The notes: a model not told the origin generated them from the sequence alone. 42,914 nt of DNA from an uncultured Eubacteriales bacterium (GCA_900315875.1 ONAX01000023.1:1-42914); one strand, 5' to 3'. Positions 1 to 8,556 are shown, counted from the first letter of the stretch. Program-made: numbers and translations.

Positions 1-74
1 AGGTTTTTCCCCTTTGTAACCCCTTTTCCTTAATCCCCCTGTCGACCACGCTGCGCTGCCGCAAGTGTTTGGGG

Positions 75-117
75 TTGACAAATGAATATGAATGGTGTAA
101 AATGAAAACGGTTTTCA
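75..117 (+). promoter_or_regulatory. zur operon promoter with overlapping 7-1-7 palindrome
   Basis: A sigma-A promoter is visible: TTGACA at 75-80, a 17-nt spacer and TAAAAT at 98-103. TGAAAACGGTTTTCA (103-117) is a perfect 7-1-7 inverted repeat starting on the last base of the -10 box. Fur-superfamily regulators (Fur, Zur, PerR) bind 7-1-7 repeats, and the first gene of the operon is a Fur-family regulator, so autoregulation by zinc repression is the natural inference. Which metal is sensed cannot be read from the site alone. Bases 1-74 show no gene. Confidence 0.75.
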
Positions 118-172
118 ATTTCATATTCGATAATGTGATTTGAAACGATAATTTACGCGCGGAGGTAAGCCG

Positions 173-601
173 ATGAGCAGTTCTAACGGATATAAAACCA
201 AACAAAGGCGCGCGATACTTGATTTTCTGATGGAAAATAAAGAAAGCCACGTCACCGTCAGCAGGATATCAGACCACCTTCGGGATGAGGGTACACAGGT
301 CGGCGTTACTACTATCTACCGCCACCTGGACAAACTCCTTGAACAGGGACTGGTGCGAAAATATACCGTCGATGGTTCAACCTCCGCCTGCTTCCAGTAT
401 TGTGACCCCACAGGAGCATGCAGCGAGCACTTCCACCTGAAATGCGAACGCTGCGGCAGACTGCTGCACCTGAGGTGCGAGCATGTGTCACAAATGTGCG
501 GACATATCTATGAGGAGCACGGCTTTAAAATAAACCTGTGCCGCACTGTGCTGTACGGAGTGTGCAGCGAGTGCGCAGAGAAAGAGGGAGAAACCGAATG
601 A
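173..601 (+). CDS. zur: Fur-family metal regulator, probably Zur
   Basis: This 142-residue protein has the Fur-family layout. A winged-helix DNA-binding half (about residues 8-75, with VGVTTIYRHLDKL as the recognition region) is followed by a dimerisation and metal-binding half. The two structural zinc pairs are visible as CERC (91-94) and CSEC (131-134), with a His/Cys-rich stretch, EHFHLKC, before the first. It starts at an ATG just after a GGAGG site, and its stop overlaps the ATG of the substrate-binding protein. Because it leads a znuACB-type operon and sits behind a 7-1-7 palindrome, it is most likely the zinc repressor Zur. Fur or PerR is possible from the sequence alone. Confidence 0.85.
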   Translation: MSSSNGYKTKQRRAILDFLMENKESHVTVSRISDHLRDEGTQVGVTTIYRHLDKLLEQGLVRKYTVDGSTSACFQYCDPTGACSEHFHLKCERCGRLLHLRCEHVSQMCGHIYEEHGFKINLCRTVLYGVCSECAEKEGETE

Positions 602-1548
602 AAAGAATAACTTCACTGCTGCTTGCCGCAGTACTGGTGCTGACAGTAATATCACTTTGCGCCTGCACCGACGACAGCGCCGCAAAGACAGACGGAAAAC
701 TCAGCATTATTACAACTGTCTTTCCGCCTTATGACTTCGCAAGACAGATAACCGGCGACAAGGCTGATATCACAATGCTCCTCAAGCCCGGTATGGAAAG
801 CCACAGCTATGACCCTACGCCGCAGGATATTATAAAAATTCAGGAATGTGACCTGTTTATATACGGCGGAGGAGAATCTGACGAATGGGTCGATGATATA
901 CTTGCATCCGGAAGCAAGCCTAAAAAGATAATCGCAATGATGGACTGCGTGAATGCCGTTCAGGAGGTCGTGCAGGAGGGTATGACCGTTGACGAAAAGG
1001 AAAAGGATTCCGATGATATAGAATACGACGAGCACGTCTGGACGTCCCCGAGGAACGCTTCGCTCATCATGAGGAAAATCTCCGATACACTCTGCGAACT
1101 TGACCCCGCTAATGCGTCGCTTTATAAGGAAAAGACCAATTCCTACGCAACGGAGCTGAGCACGCTTGACGACAGCTATAAAAAGGCGGTCGACGGCGCA
1201 GCAAGAAAGACGATAGTGTTCGGTGACCGCTTCCCGTTCCGCTACCTTGCGGATGAATACGGACTGAGCTACTATGCGGCATTCCCGGGCTGCTCGAGCG
1301 AAACAGAGCCGAGCGCCGCAACGATATCCTTCCTTATCAACAAGGTGAAGGATGAAAAGATTCCGGTCGTTTTCACCATTGAATTTTCAAACGGTAAGGT
1401 CGCCGATACGATATGCAGCGAAACCGGGGCGAAAAAGCTTATGCTCCATTCCTGCCATAACCTCAGCGCCGACGAATTTGAGCGCGGAGAAACCTATGTA
1501 AGTCTTATGCGAGCTAATCTTGTTAATCTGAAGGAGGCTTTGTCCTGA
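598..1548 (+). CDS. znuA: Metal (zinc) ABC transporter substrate-binding lipoprotein
   Basis: This 316-residue cluster A-I solute-binding protein should capture zinc (or manganese) outside the membrane. Residues 1-23 form a lipoprotein signal with a hydrophobic stretch and lipid cysteine at about 23 (LCAC). Two metal-ligand histidines sit in the usual places: GMESHSYDPTPQD (His69) and YDEHVWTSP (His146). The usual third histidine is absent; the equivalent segment reads FGDRFPFRYL (about 208-217). Instead of the His-rich loop of classical ZnuA there is an acidic stretch near 130-143. The start at 598 is chosen because its ATG overlaps the regulator's stop (ATGA) and gives an intact signal peptide. 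The neighbouring ATPase and permease confirm the transporter role. Confidence 0.87.
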   Translation: MKRITSLLLAAVLVLTVISLCACTDDSAAKTDGKLSIITTVFPPYDFARQITGDKADITMLLKPGMESHSYDPTPQDIIKIQECDLFIYGGGESDEWVDDILASGSKPKKIIAMMDCVNAVQEVVQEGMTVDEKEKDSDDIEYDEHVWTSPRNASLIMRKISDTLCELDPANASLYKEKTNSYATELSTLDDSYKKAVDGAARKTIVFGDRFPFRYLADEYGLSYYAAFPGCSSETEPSAATISFLINKVKDEKIPVVFTIEFSNGKVADTICSETGAKKLMLHSCHNLSADEFERGETYVSLMRANLVNLKEALS

Positions 1549-1549
1549 A

Positions 1550-2284
1550 ATGGAGGAGCTGCTTAAATGCGAAAACCTGTCATTTTCCTATGAAAATACA
1601 GGCGTTATAAAGGGGCTGAGCTTTTCGGTCTGCAGGGGCGACTACCTGTGCATAGTAGGGGAGAATGGCTCCGGTAAATCGACTCTCGTCAAGGGTCTGC
1701 TGGGACTGAAGTCGCCTGCCGAGGGCAGGATAGATCGCTCGAAGTCCCTCGGGAAAGGCAGCATAGGCTACCTTCCGCAGCAGACGCCCGCACAGAAGGA
1801 CTTTCCCGCGAGCGTCTTTGAGGTCGTGCTTTCGGGCAGACTGTCCTCGCGCGGACTGCTGCCGTTCTATTCATCTGAGGATAAGAGCATCGCCAGGGCA
1901 AATATCGAGCGTCTCGGTATAGAGGACCTTGTGCGGCGCAGCTACCGCGACCTTTCCGGAGGTCAGCAGCAGAGAGTACTGCTTGCACGCGCACTGTGCG
2001 CGGGAAAAACACTTCTTCTTCTCGACGAGCCTGTCACAGGACTTGACCCGATAGTGACGGAGGAAATGTACCGCATTATTTATGAGCTGAACACAAAAGA
2101 GGGGATAACCATCATAATGGTATCACATGACATCAATTCGGCTGTAAAATATGCAAGCCATATGCTGCACCTTAATTTTGAAAACAGCTTTTTCGGCACA
2201 ACTCAGCAGTATATAGAAAGCCCGATGGGCCGTTACTTCTTTGCCGAAAGCAATTCACTGATACGGACGGAGAAATCAGAATGA
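1550..2284 (+). CDS. znuC: Metal ABC transporter ATP-binding protein
   Basis: This is a 244-residue ABC ATPase that powers import through the membrane partner encoded next. Walker A is GENGSGKST (about 37-45), the signature is LSGGQQQR (about 139), and Walker B is LLLLDEP (about 160), followed by a D-loop and the switch histidine in VSHD. It begins one base after the lipoprotein stop, with an AAGGAGG site inside the end of that gene. Its end overlaps the permease start by 4 nt, so the three are probably translated together. Zinc is inferred from the operon context; ATPases of zinc and manganese importers look alike. Confidence 0.92.
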   Translation: MEELLKCENLSFSYENTGVIKGLSFSVCRGDYLCIVGENGSGKSTLVKGLLGLKSPAEGRIDRSKSLGKGSIGYLPQQTPAQKDFPASVFEVVLSGRLSSRGLLPFYSSEDKSIARANIERLGIEDLVRRSYRDLSGGQQQRVLLARALCAGKTLLLLDEPVTGLDPIVTEEMYRIIYELNTKEGITIIMVSHDINSAVKYASHMLHLNFENSFFGTTQQYIESPMGRYFFAESNSLIRTEKSE

Positions 2285-3129
2285 ATTATATAATAGAAAT
2301 GTTCAGCCATGAATTCATGCAGAAGGCTCTGATCGGCGGCGTGCTTGTTTCGCTTTGTGCGTCGCTTCTCGGCGTAAGCCTTGTGCTTAAGCGGTATTCC
2401 ATGATAGGCGACGGACTGTCCCATGTGGGCTTCGGCGCACTTGCAATAGCCTCTGCCGCAAATATAGCGTACATAACCCCGGTTGAATTCGCGATACCTA
2501 TCGTTGTGGTTGCCGCGTTTTTCCTGCTGAGGATAAGCGAAAACGGTAAGCTGAAGGGCGACGCCGCTATCGCAGTTATTTCCACAAGCGCACTGGCAAT
2601 AGGTATAACGGTCGCTTCTATGACAACGGGTATGAATACTGATATCAACAGCTACCTTTTCGGCTCGATAATAGCCCTGACGGATAAGGACCTGATACTC
2701 AGTATCGTGCTGTCTGCTGTGGTGCTTGTTATGTTCGTGCTGTTCTACAACAAGATATTCGCTGTTACCTTCGACGAAAGCTTTGCCAAGGCAACCGGAA
2801 TAAGGGCAAACGTCTACAATATGATAATAGCCCTTCTTACAGCCCTGACGATTGTCGTAGGCATGAAAATGATGGGCTCAATGCTTATCACAAGCCTGAT
2901 AATCTTTCCTGCTCTTACGTCAATGCGCGTCTGCCACCGCTTCAAAACGGTAATACTGTTCTCCGCGGTCATCTCCGTTGTATGCTTCGTGACCGGACTT
3001 ATCATGTCCTATGTCTACTCCACTCCAACCGGAGCCGGAATAGTTATCGTCAACCTGTGCGCATTCCTGATATTTGCACTGATAGGTTCAATCTCCGACA
3101 AAATAAGCGCAAAGAATAATATCAAATAA
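2281..3129 (+). CDS. znuB: Metal ABC transporter permease
   Basis: This 282-residue ABC-3 family permease has about eight strongly hydrophobic helices across its whole length. It opens with the family's early GGVLVSLCASLLGVSLVLKR and GDGLSHVGFGALA segments. It forms the membrane channel for the lipoprotein and ATPase upstream. The start ATG overlaps the ATPase stop. A strong hairpin follows directly, so it is the last gene of the unit. Length and composition are normal for ZnuB/MntB-type permeases, and the two cannot be told apart by sequence inspection. Confidence 0.9.
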   Translation: MNYIIEMFSHEFMQKALIGGVLVSLCASLLGVSLVLKRYSMIGDGLSHVGFGALAIASAANIAYITPVEFAIPIVVVAAFFLLRISENGKLKGDAAIAVISTSALAIGITVASMTTGMNTDINSYLFGSIIALTDKDLILSIVLSAVVLVMFVLFYNKIFAVTFDESFAKATGIRANVYNMIIALLTALTIVVGMKMMGSMLITSLIIFPALTSMRVCHRFKTVILFSAVISVVCFVTGLIMSYVYSTPTGAGIVIVNLCAFLIFALIGSISDKISAKNNIK

Positions 3130-3134
3130 AAGAC

Positions 3135-3173
3135 CCGGAAGCCTGCCGTAATGATTCGGCAGGCTTCCGGTTT
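3135..3173. terminator. Strong hairpin terminator after znuB
   Basis: CCGGAAGCCTGCCG (3135-3148) pairs perfectly with CGGCAGGCTTCCGG (3157-3170) around an 8-nt loop and is followed by TTT. On the opposite strand the hairpin is followed by a T-rich run, so it could also stop reverse transcription from the XRE gene. Confidence 0.85.
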
Positions 3174-3258
3174 CCCTGTGTCAATTTTAAAATGATGATA
3201 AGATATTCTATACATTTATCTTTGTCTTTTAATACGTCGTATTACTTTATCGCTTGTT

Positions 3259-3621
3259 TTATTTTTCCTTGTAGTTGCAATACTTCAGCTTGGATGCCAG
3301 ATAATCAGAATAATCTGCCATATTGGCAAGTCCGGCATTGTTGAGCTTCTTCATGTTTTCTCTGATCTGAGCTTCGAGGTCACCCGAAGAGAAGAGCGGT
3401 TCTTCATCTGTTTCTTCTATTTTCATTGAAGGACTCAGTCCGAGGAGATAATCAGTTGAAACGTGAAAATACCTTGACAGCTTCATGAGCGTTTCGCCGT
3501 TCGGAATGCCGCCGGCTTTCCACTTGCTGATAATACCGCTTGAGAGTCCGATTTCCTTACCTACAGGATTAGGCTTCTTACCACATTTTTGACACAGGCC
3601 ATAAAATCTTTCCCAGAACAA
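3259..3621 (-). CDS. XRE-family helix-turn-helix regulator
   Basis: This 120-residue protein carries a Cro/C1-type helix-turn-helix in about residues 1-62, including IGLSSGIISKWKAGG and the family-typical STDYLLGL end. A charged helical tail (about 75-115) follows and may mediate dimerisation. The start appears to be TTG at 3621, supported by an AAAGGGGGT site about 7 nt upstream; no ATG offers a complete HTH. It stands alone on the reverse strand between two unrelated forward genes, facing a long AT-rich gap. Such lone regulators are common in clostridial genomes. The target and signal are unknown. Confidence 0.8.
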   Translation of the reverse strand: MFWERFYGLCQKCGKKPNPVGKEIGLSSGIISKWKAGGIPNGETLMKLSRYFHVSTDYLLGLSPSMKIEETDEEPLFSSGDLEAQIRENMKKLNNAGLANMADYSDYLASKLKYCNYKEK

Positions 3622-4496
3622 ACAAATACCCCCTTTCGTATGTTATGGAACGTATTTCAAAGTCGCTTTCAAAAACTGATTCAGATCGTATACTTGATTA
3701 ATTGTTAGTCAAAGGAGAAAAAATCATTTGTATCCAATTATCTATCTGCTTTAATACAATATTACCATAGATACCGGATAAATACAAGTATATTTTTTAA
3801 GACAAAAACGACAATTTATTGAACTATGATAATAAAATAGCACCAATGTGAAACAGAAAAATATTTAATATCATAACAGTTTGAATTCATCACATAAAAA
3901 ATATGCCGATTTTATGCAATTTTTAAGATTTCGCAAAGAACATGCAATTATTAATAGTGTTTTTGAGTCACAATCGTCAAATAAGCAGAAATTATAATAC
4001 AAAAGTGACCATATATAATTCTTTTATTGCAAACAGAGTATAAGAGGTAATTATATTTGTGATTATAAATTATACTCAGAATAAATCTGAACAAGCACAG
4101 GAGATAATAAAAACGGATGTTATTTTTCGCTTTAAAGTGACTAAAGGGTTAAAAATGTTATTGCAGTATTTTTTGTAATTAATCGGCAAAGCGGAGGAAA
4201 AAGTAAGGGGGTTATTGTCGTTTAATGCTTTTTATAAAAATATTTCTTTCAATTTATTGCCGATGAGTTAATTCGTTCTTATACGAACGGGGCTGGTGTA
4301 AATAATTCCGGGATTAATGCGAAATGCGGCGATATATCTTTGAGTGCGAGGTCAAGCGAGTGTAACGAGCGACAATGCGCGGCGAGAAAGCTGCCTATCG
4401 GCACCGTCGGTTCGCCGGCGAACGGGAGTTATATGGATAATTATTTGTTTTTGTGTTATTATTATACATATAAAATTTGTGTAAAGGCGGTGCAGA
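3622..4496. other. AT-rich gap with a GC-rich block and 14-bp palindrome
   Basis: This 875-nt stretch holds no gene I can support. Most of it is very AT-rich and presumably contains the promoter of the reverse XRE gene. From about 4340 to 4430 the composition flips to GC-rich, with GCGAG/CGAGC-type words and a perfect palindrome GTTCGCCGGCGAAC at 4410-4423, before returning to AT-rich sequence ahead of the carboxypeptidase. A short open frame across the block (4340-4609) has no ribosome site and overlaps the real downstream gene. The block could be a dispersed intergenic repeat or the scar of a lost element. Confidence 0.5.
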
Positions 4497-5303
4497 ATGA
4501 AAATAGCAGTTGTACGCTGCTCGGATGTGAGGAGCGAAAAGGAAAAACCGGAAATAGAAAAACTGTGCGGATTTCTGTCGGAAAACGGAGCTCAGCCTGC
4601 AGTCGGTGATAATCTTTACGTCAGCGCTGACGGCCGCGAAAGGGCGCAGGAGCTGATGCGCTTCTATCGTGAGGGGTATGACCTTATCCTCGACGTTTCA
4701 GGCGGCAATAGCTGCGAGGAGCTTCTGCCGTATATGGATTTTGACCTTGTCGCTGCGTCCGGCGCTGTTCTGTGGGGCTACAGCGACCTTACCGTAATGC
4801 TGAACGCCGTTTATGCCGCAACCGGAAAAAGCTCTGTCCTGTGGCAGGCGAGAAATATCATCCGCGACGGCTCTGGACGCGCGGCAAAGCTTTTTACTAA
4901 GTTACTGGGCGGTGACAAAAGGCTTTTTTCGCCGGAAATAAAAATGCTGCGCGGTGATTCTGTTCACGGTACGCTGATTGGCGGCAACCTGCGCTGCTTT
5001 CTGAAGCTTTACGGCACACCGTATTTTCCAAAAACCGACGGCTGCGTTATCCTTGCGGAAGCTCTCAGCGGCGACGCCCGGCGGTTATGCAGCAGCTTTG
5101 ACCGTCTTGCTGACACCGGGGCACTGGAAGGTGCGGCAGGACTGATTTTAGGTACCTTTACAGAAGCCGACCGCCTTGGGGAGGACGATACTGTCGTCAG
5201 ATATATAATGTCAAAAACGGGGATTCCCGTCGCAAGGACTTCACAAATCGGCCATGCGCCGTCGTCAATGGCTGCATTGATCGGTGAAAAAATTATTCTG
5301 TAA
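4497..5303 (+). CDS. S66-family LD-carboxypeptidase
   Basis: This 268-residue protein matches the LdcA/MccF (peptidase S66) fold. These enzymes cut the bond between an L- and a D-residue, usually removing D-Ala from murein tetrapeptides during recycling; MccF homologues inactivate microcin C. The nucleophile serine is in GYSDLT (about 99-104), the acidic partner probably in the VILAEAL segment (about 185), and the histidine in SQIGHAPSS near the C-terminus. It is compact relative to the usual 300-340 residues. The ATG follows an AAAGGCGGTG site by 6 nt. No wall-recycling partner lies nearby, so the exact substrate cannot be inferred. Confidence 0.8.
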   Translation: MKIAVVRCSDVRSEKEKPEIEKLCGFLSENGAQPAVGDNLYVSADGRERAQELMRFYREGYDLILDVSGGNSCEELLPYMDFDLVAASGAVLWGYSDLTVMLNAVYAATGKSSVLWQARNIIRDGSGRAAKLFTKLLGGDKRLFSPEIKMLRGDSVHGTLIGGNLRCFLKLYGTPYFPKTDGCVILAEALSGDARRLCSSFDRLADTGALEGAAGLILGTFTEADRLGEDDTVVRYIMSKTGIPVARTSQIGHAPSSMAALIGEKIIL

Positions 5304-5307
5304 AGCC

Positions 5308-5390
5308 TTGACACAGATTTGTTAATATGTTATCATATCATTACATTATTACATTATCATATTAGCGATTTAGCAAGCTAAAGTATACTA
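5308..5390 (+). promoter_or_regulatory. hisZ promoter with repeats and palindromes in the leader
   Basis: TTGACA (5308-5313), a 17-nt spacer and TATCAT (5331-5336) form a strong promoter just after the carboxypeptidase stop. The leader has ATCATAT twice (5332-5338 and 5356-5362), then the palindrome TTTAGC-AA-GCTAAA (5369-5382) and the self-complementary AGTATACT (5382-5389), close to the ribosome site. Such an arrangement suggests an operator for histidine repression, which is inference. The decamer TTTAGCAAGC recurs with one change at the hisB promoter. Confidence 0.65.
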
Positions 5391-5408
5391 ACGAATGAGG
5401 TTGACACA

Positions 5409-6608
5409 ATGAAGAACTATTCAAAGATCACACCGCTCGGTACAAAGGATCTTCTTTTCGAAGAATGTCTCGCCAGCAGAACAGTTTCCGGTATTCTCGG
5501 AGGGGTGTTCTCGCACCGCGGCTTCCATGAGGTGCTTACTCCCGCAATCGAGTTTTACGATCTGTTCGAGGAGGAGCGCTCCGGTATACCGATGGAATAT
5601 ATGTATAAAATGAGCGACGAAAAGGGCAGACTTATGGTTCTGCGTCCCGACTCCACAATGCCTATCGCCAGAATGGCGGCAACCAGACTGATGAATGAGC
5701 GACACCCGATAAGACTTTACTATAACCAGAGGGTCTACCGCTGTAACCCAGGACTTACCGGCAGGAGCAATGAGGTCATGGAAACCGGTATAGAGCTTAT
5801 CGGTGCCAGCGGAAAACGCGCTGACCTTGAGGCTATCACTACCGCAGTTGAGGCTCTTTCAAAATGCGTGCCCGATTTCCGTATCGAGCTTGGCAATGCC
5901 GCATTTTTCAGACGCCTTGCGTCAAAACTTCCCGTCAGCGAGGATAAGCGCGAGGAAATAAGACTTCTTATCGAATCCAAAAACTATTCGGCACTGAATT
6001 CAGAGCTTGATAAGCTTGAGCAGACGCAGGCTGTAACAGTAATCCGCAGACTTCCGCGTCTGTTCGGCGGAATAGAGGTCCTCGACGAGGCTGCAAAGCT
6101 TTGCGACGACGAGATAGCTCTCGAAAAGCTCGGCTATGTCAGAGAAATATATAACGACCTGAAAAAGCTCGGACTGGGCGAGCGGCTTATCATAGACCTC
6201 GGTCTTGTCCAGCGAAACGATTACTACAGCGGTATCGTGTTCAGCGGCTACGTAATGGGCTCAGGCGAGCCTGTGCTCATCGGCGGCAGGTATGACGAGC
6301 TTCTTGCTGATTTCGGCATGAACGCTCCCGCAGTAGGCTTCGGCATCAATGTTGACGCTCTTGCCGCAGTAATGCTGCAGCGCGGCAGCGTGCCGGCAAA
6401 GAAAGCACCGGATGTTCTCGTGCACAGCGAAAAGGGCTATGAAATAGAGGCAATAAGATACTGCACCGCTCTGTCGGAAGCAAACGTTCTCGGCGAAAAC
6501 AGCGTTTTTGAAACTGCAGAGCAGGCTCTTGAATATGCAAGGGCAAAGGGTATAAAGAAGCTTGCCATTGTCGGCAGCGAAATAAAAACACAGGAAACAG
6601 GAGTATAA
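5409..6608 (+). CDS. hisZ: ATP phosphoribosyltransferase regulatory subunit HisZ
   Basis: This 399-residue paralogue of the class II histidyl-tRNA synthetase catalytic core lacks the anticodon domain. It forms a hetero-octamer with the short HisG and carries the histidine feedback site. Class II motif 1 lies in the first 60 residues (GTKDLLFEECLASRTV, then RGFHEVLTPAIEFYD). Motif 2 is near LRPDSTMPIARMAATR, and the YYSGIVFSGYV and GGRYDELL segments follow later, as in HisZ. It starts at an ATG behind GAGGTTG and opens the first his transcript, 3 nt before hisG. Confidence 0.93.
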   Translation: MKNYSKITPLGTKDLLFEECLASRTVSGILGGVFSHRGFHEVLTPAIEFYDLFEEERSGIPMEYMYKMSDEKGRLMVLRPDSTMPIARMAATRLMNERHPIRLYYNQRVYRCNPGLTGRSNEVMETGIELIGASGKRADLEAITTAVEALSKCVPDFRIELGNAAFFRRLASKLPVSEDKREEIRLLIESKNYSALNSELDKLEQTQAVTVIRRLPRLFGGIEVLDEAAKLCDDEIALEKLGYVREIYNDLKKLGLGERLIIDLGLVQRNDYYSGIVFSGYVMGSGEPVLIGGRYDELLADFGMNAPAVGFGINVDALAAVMLQRGSVPAKKAPDVLVHSEKGYEIEAIRYCTALSEANVLGENSVFETAEQALEYARAKGIKKLAIVGSEIKTQETGV

Positions 6609-6611
6609 GAT

Positions 6612-7253
6612 ATGAAACCACTGAGGATAGCCCTGACAAAGGGCAGACTTGAAAAGGATACTGTAGGACTGCTCGAATCGGCAGGCTACGACTGCACAGC
6701 CGTAAGGGAAAAGGGCAGAAGACTGATCCTTCCCATCGGCGACGGCAGCATAGAGGTCGTTCTTGCAAAGGCTGCGGATGTAATCACATATGTCGAAAAC
6801 GGCGTGTGCGACCTGGGCGTAGTCGGCAAGGATACTATTATGGAAAACGGCAGAAGCTTTTATGAAATACTCGACCTCGGCTTCGGCAGATGCCGCTTTG
6901 CGCTTGCCGGAAAGAAGGGAACAGACTTTTTCTCCGGCTATCAGGCAAAAACAATCGCTACCAAATATCCCAATGTCACAAGAACCTTCTTTGAGGGCAA
7001 GGGTATGGATATACGCATTATAAAGATCGAAGGCTCTGTTGAGCTGGCTCCGCTGCTCGGACTTTCAGACGCTATTGTCGATATAGTTGAAACCGGCTCA
7101 ACGCTGAAGGAGAACGGTCTTGAAATAATCGAGGACAACGTTGCCCCGATCTCCGCAAGGCTTATCGCTAATACGGCAAGCCTGAAGCTCAGAAAGTCTG
7201 AAATAGAGGAGCTTGCGGATAAAATGGAAACAGAAAGGAAGAAAATGAAATGA
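6612..7253 (+). CDS. hisG: ATP phosphoribosyltransferase, short form HisG
   Basis: This enzyme makes phosphoribosyl-ATP from ATP and PRPP, the committed first step of histidine synthesis. At 213 residues it is the short form that lacks the C-terminal regulatory domain and therefore depends on HisZ, which is encoded directly upstream. The opening LRIALTKGRLEKDT, the VCDLGVVGKD segment (about 70) and the phosphate-binding stretch DAIVDIVETGSTLKENGL (about 155-172) are family hallmarks. An AGGAG site precedes the ATG, and the stop overlaps the hisD start by 4 nt. Confidence 0.95.
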   Translation: MKPLRIALTKGRLEKDTVGLLESAGYDCTAVREKGRRLILPIGDGSIEVVLAKAADVITYVENGVCDLGVVGKDTIMENGRSFYEILDLGFGRCRFALAGKKGTDFFSGYQAKTIATKYPNVTRTFFEGKGMDIRIIKIEGSVELAPLLGLSDAIVDIVETGSTLKENGLEIIEDNVAPISARLIANTASLKLRKSEIEELADKMETERKKMK

Positions 7254-8545
7254 TAAAGATAGTAAAGGCTGACGGAAAGGCTGAATACGAGTACCTTGCA
7301 AAAGTAAGGGAAAGAAGCAGCAGCACCGACCGCGACGTTACTGCTGTTGTAAGCGAGATAATAGATAATGTCAGCAAAAACGGCGACAAGGCTGTCAGGG
7401 ATTATACAATTAAATTTGACGGCGCTGCTCCGGAGTTTTTCGAGGTACCGGAGAGCGAAATAAAAAAGTCTGTTGCTCAGTGCGACCCGGATTTTATCAG
7501 CACGCTTGAAAAAGCTGCTGCCAACATCCGCGATTTCCACGAAAGACAGAAGCAGCAGAGCTGGCTTACCACCAAGGAAAACGGCGTTATCATGGGTCAG
7601 CGCGTAAGAGGTCTGGAAAGAGTGGGACTTTATGTTCCCGGCGGCACAGCTGCATACCCATCTTCCGTGCTCATGAATGCGATCCCCGCAAAGATCGCAG
7701 GCGTCAAGGAACTTATCATGGTAACTCCGCCGCTTAAAAACGGCAAGCCCAACCCGGATATTATGGCTGCTGCGTCCATCGCAGGCGTTGACAGGGTGTT
7801 CCTTATGGGCGGCGCTCAGGCTGTAGCTGCTCTTGCATACGGCACAGAAACGGTTCCGAAGGTTGACAAGATCGTCGGCCCCGGCAATATCTTCGTTGCC
7901 ACAGCGAAGAAGCTTGTTTACGGCAAAGTGGATATCGATATGATCGCCGGCCCCAGTGAGATACTTGTGCTCGCTGACGAAAAGGCTGACCCGAAATTCC
8001 TTGCAGCCGACCTTATGTCTCAGGCAGAGCACGACAAGCTCGCTTCAGCGATTCTTGTAACAACATCTCAGGAGCTTGCCGACAAGACGGTTTCGGAGCT
8101 TGACAGACAGATGCAGACGCTTTCCAGAAAGGAAATAATCGACGCTTCACTTACGGATTTCGGTGCGATAATCGTTTGCGACGATATGGACAAGGCTGTG
8201 GAAATGGCTAATTCGCTTGCACCCGAACACCTTGAGGTATGCTGCGAGAATCCCATGAGCTATGTTGGCAGGCTTGACAATGCAGGCTCTGTTTTCCTCG
8301 GAAACTATTCTCCCGAGCCGCTCGGAGATTATTTCGCAGGTCCGAACCACGTTCTTCCGACAAGCGGAACAGCGAGATTCTTCTCTCCGCTTTCCGTTGA
8401 CAGCTTCATAAAGAAATCAAGCTTCATTTATTATACAGAAGCAGCCCTTCGTGCAGACAGGGACGATATCGTCCGCTTTGCAAATACCGAGGGTCTGACG
8501 GCTCACGCCAATTCCATCATCGTTCGCTTTGAGGATGAGAAGTAA
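7250..8545 (+). CDS. hisD: Histidinol dehydrogenase
   Basis: This 431-residue, full-length HisD catalyses the last two NAD-dependent oxidations, from L-histidinol to histidine, in the cytoplasm as a zinc homodimer. Family segments are clear: YVPGGTAAYPSSVLMNAIPA, GPGNIFVATAKK, DMIAGPSEILVLAD and, near the C-terminus, LAPEHLEV followed by GPNHVLPTSGTARF. The ATG overlaps the hisG stop and has a GAAAGGAAG ribosome site inside hisG, so the two are probably translationally coupled. hisC follows 11 nt later with its own AAGGAGGG site. Confidence 0.96.
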   Translation: MIKIVKADGKAEYEYLAKVRERSSSTDRDVTAVVSEIIDNVSKNGDKAVRDYTIKFDGAAPEFFEVPESEIKKSVAQCDPDFISTLEKAAANIRDFHERQKQQSWLTTKENGVIMGQRVRGLERVGLYVPGGTAAYPSSVLMNAIPAKIAGVKELIMVTPPLKNGKPNPDIMAAASIAGVDRVFLMGGAQAVAALAYGTETVPKVDKIVGPGNIFVATAKKLVYGKVDIDMIAGPSEILVLADEKADPKFLAADLMSQAEHDKLASAILVTTSQELADKTVSELDRQMQTLSRKEIIDASLTDFGAIIVCDDMDKAVEMANSLAPEHLEVCCENPMSYVGRLDNAGSVFLGNYSPEPLGDYFAGPNHVLPTSGTARFFSPLSVDSFIKKSSFIYYTEAALRADRDDIVRFANTEGLTAHANSIIVRFEDEK

Positions 8546-8556
8546 GGAGGGATAGT

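Noticed and set aside
3259-3621. XRE regulator considered as evidence of a prophage
   Set aside because: No integrase, phage structural or replication gene lies nearby; lone XRE regulators are common.
4270-4292. TTCGT/ACGAA inverted repeat considered as a LexA (SOS) box
   Set aside because: The half-sites are in the opposite order to the GAAC-N4-GTTC box and no DNA-damage gene follows.
4340-4609. 89-codon frame across the GC-rich block
   Set aside because: It lacks a ribosome site and its last third overlaps the LD-carboxypeptidase in another frame.
6941-8032. Long reverse-strand open frame (363 codons) opposite hisG/hisD
   Set aside because: It is antisense to two well-conserved his genes, has no ribosome site or recognisable domain, and its length follows from the codon bias of the forward genes.
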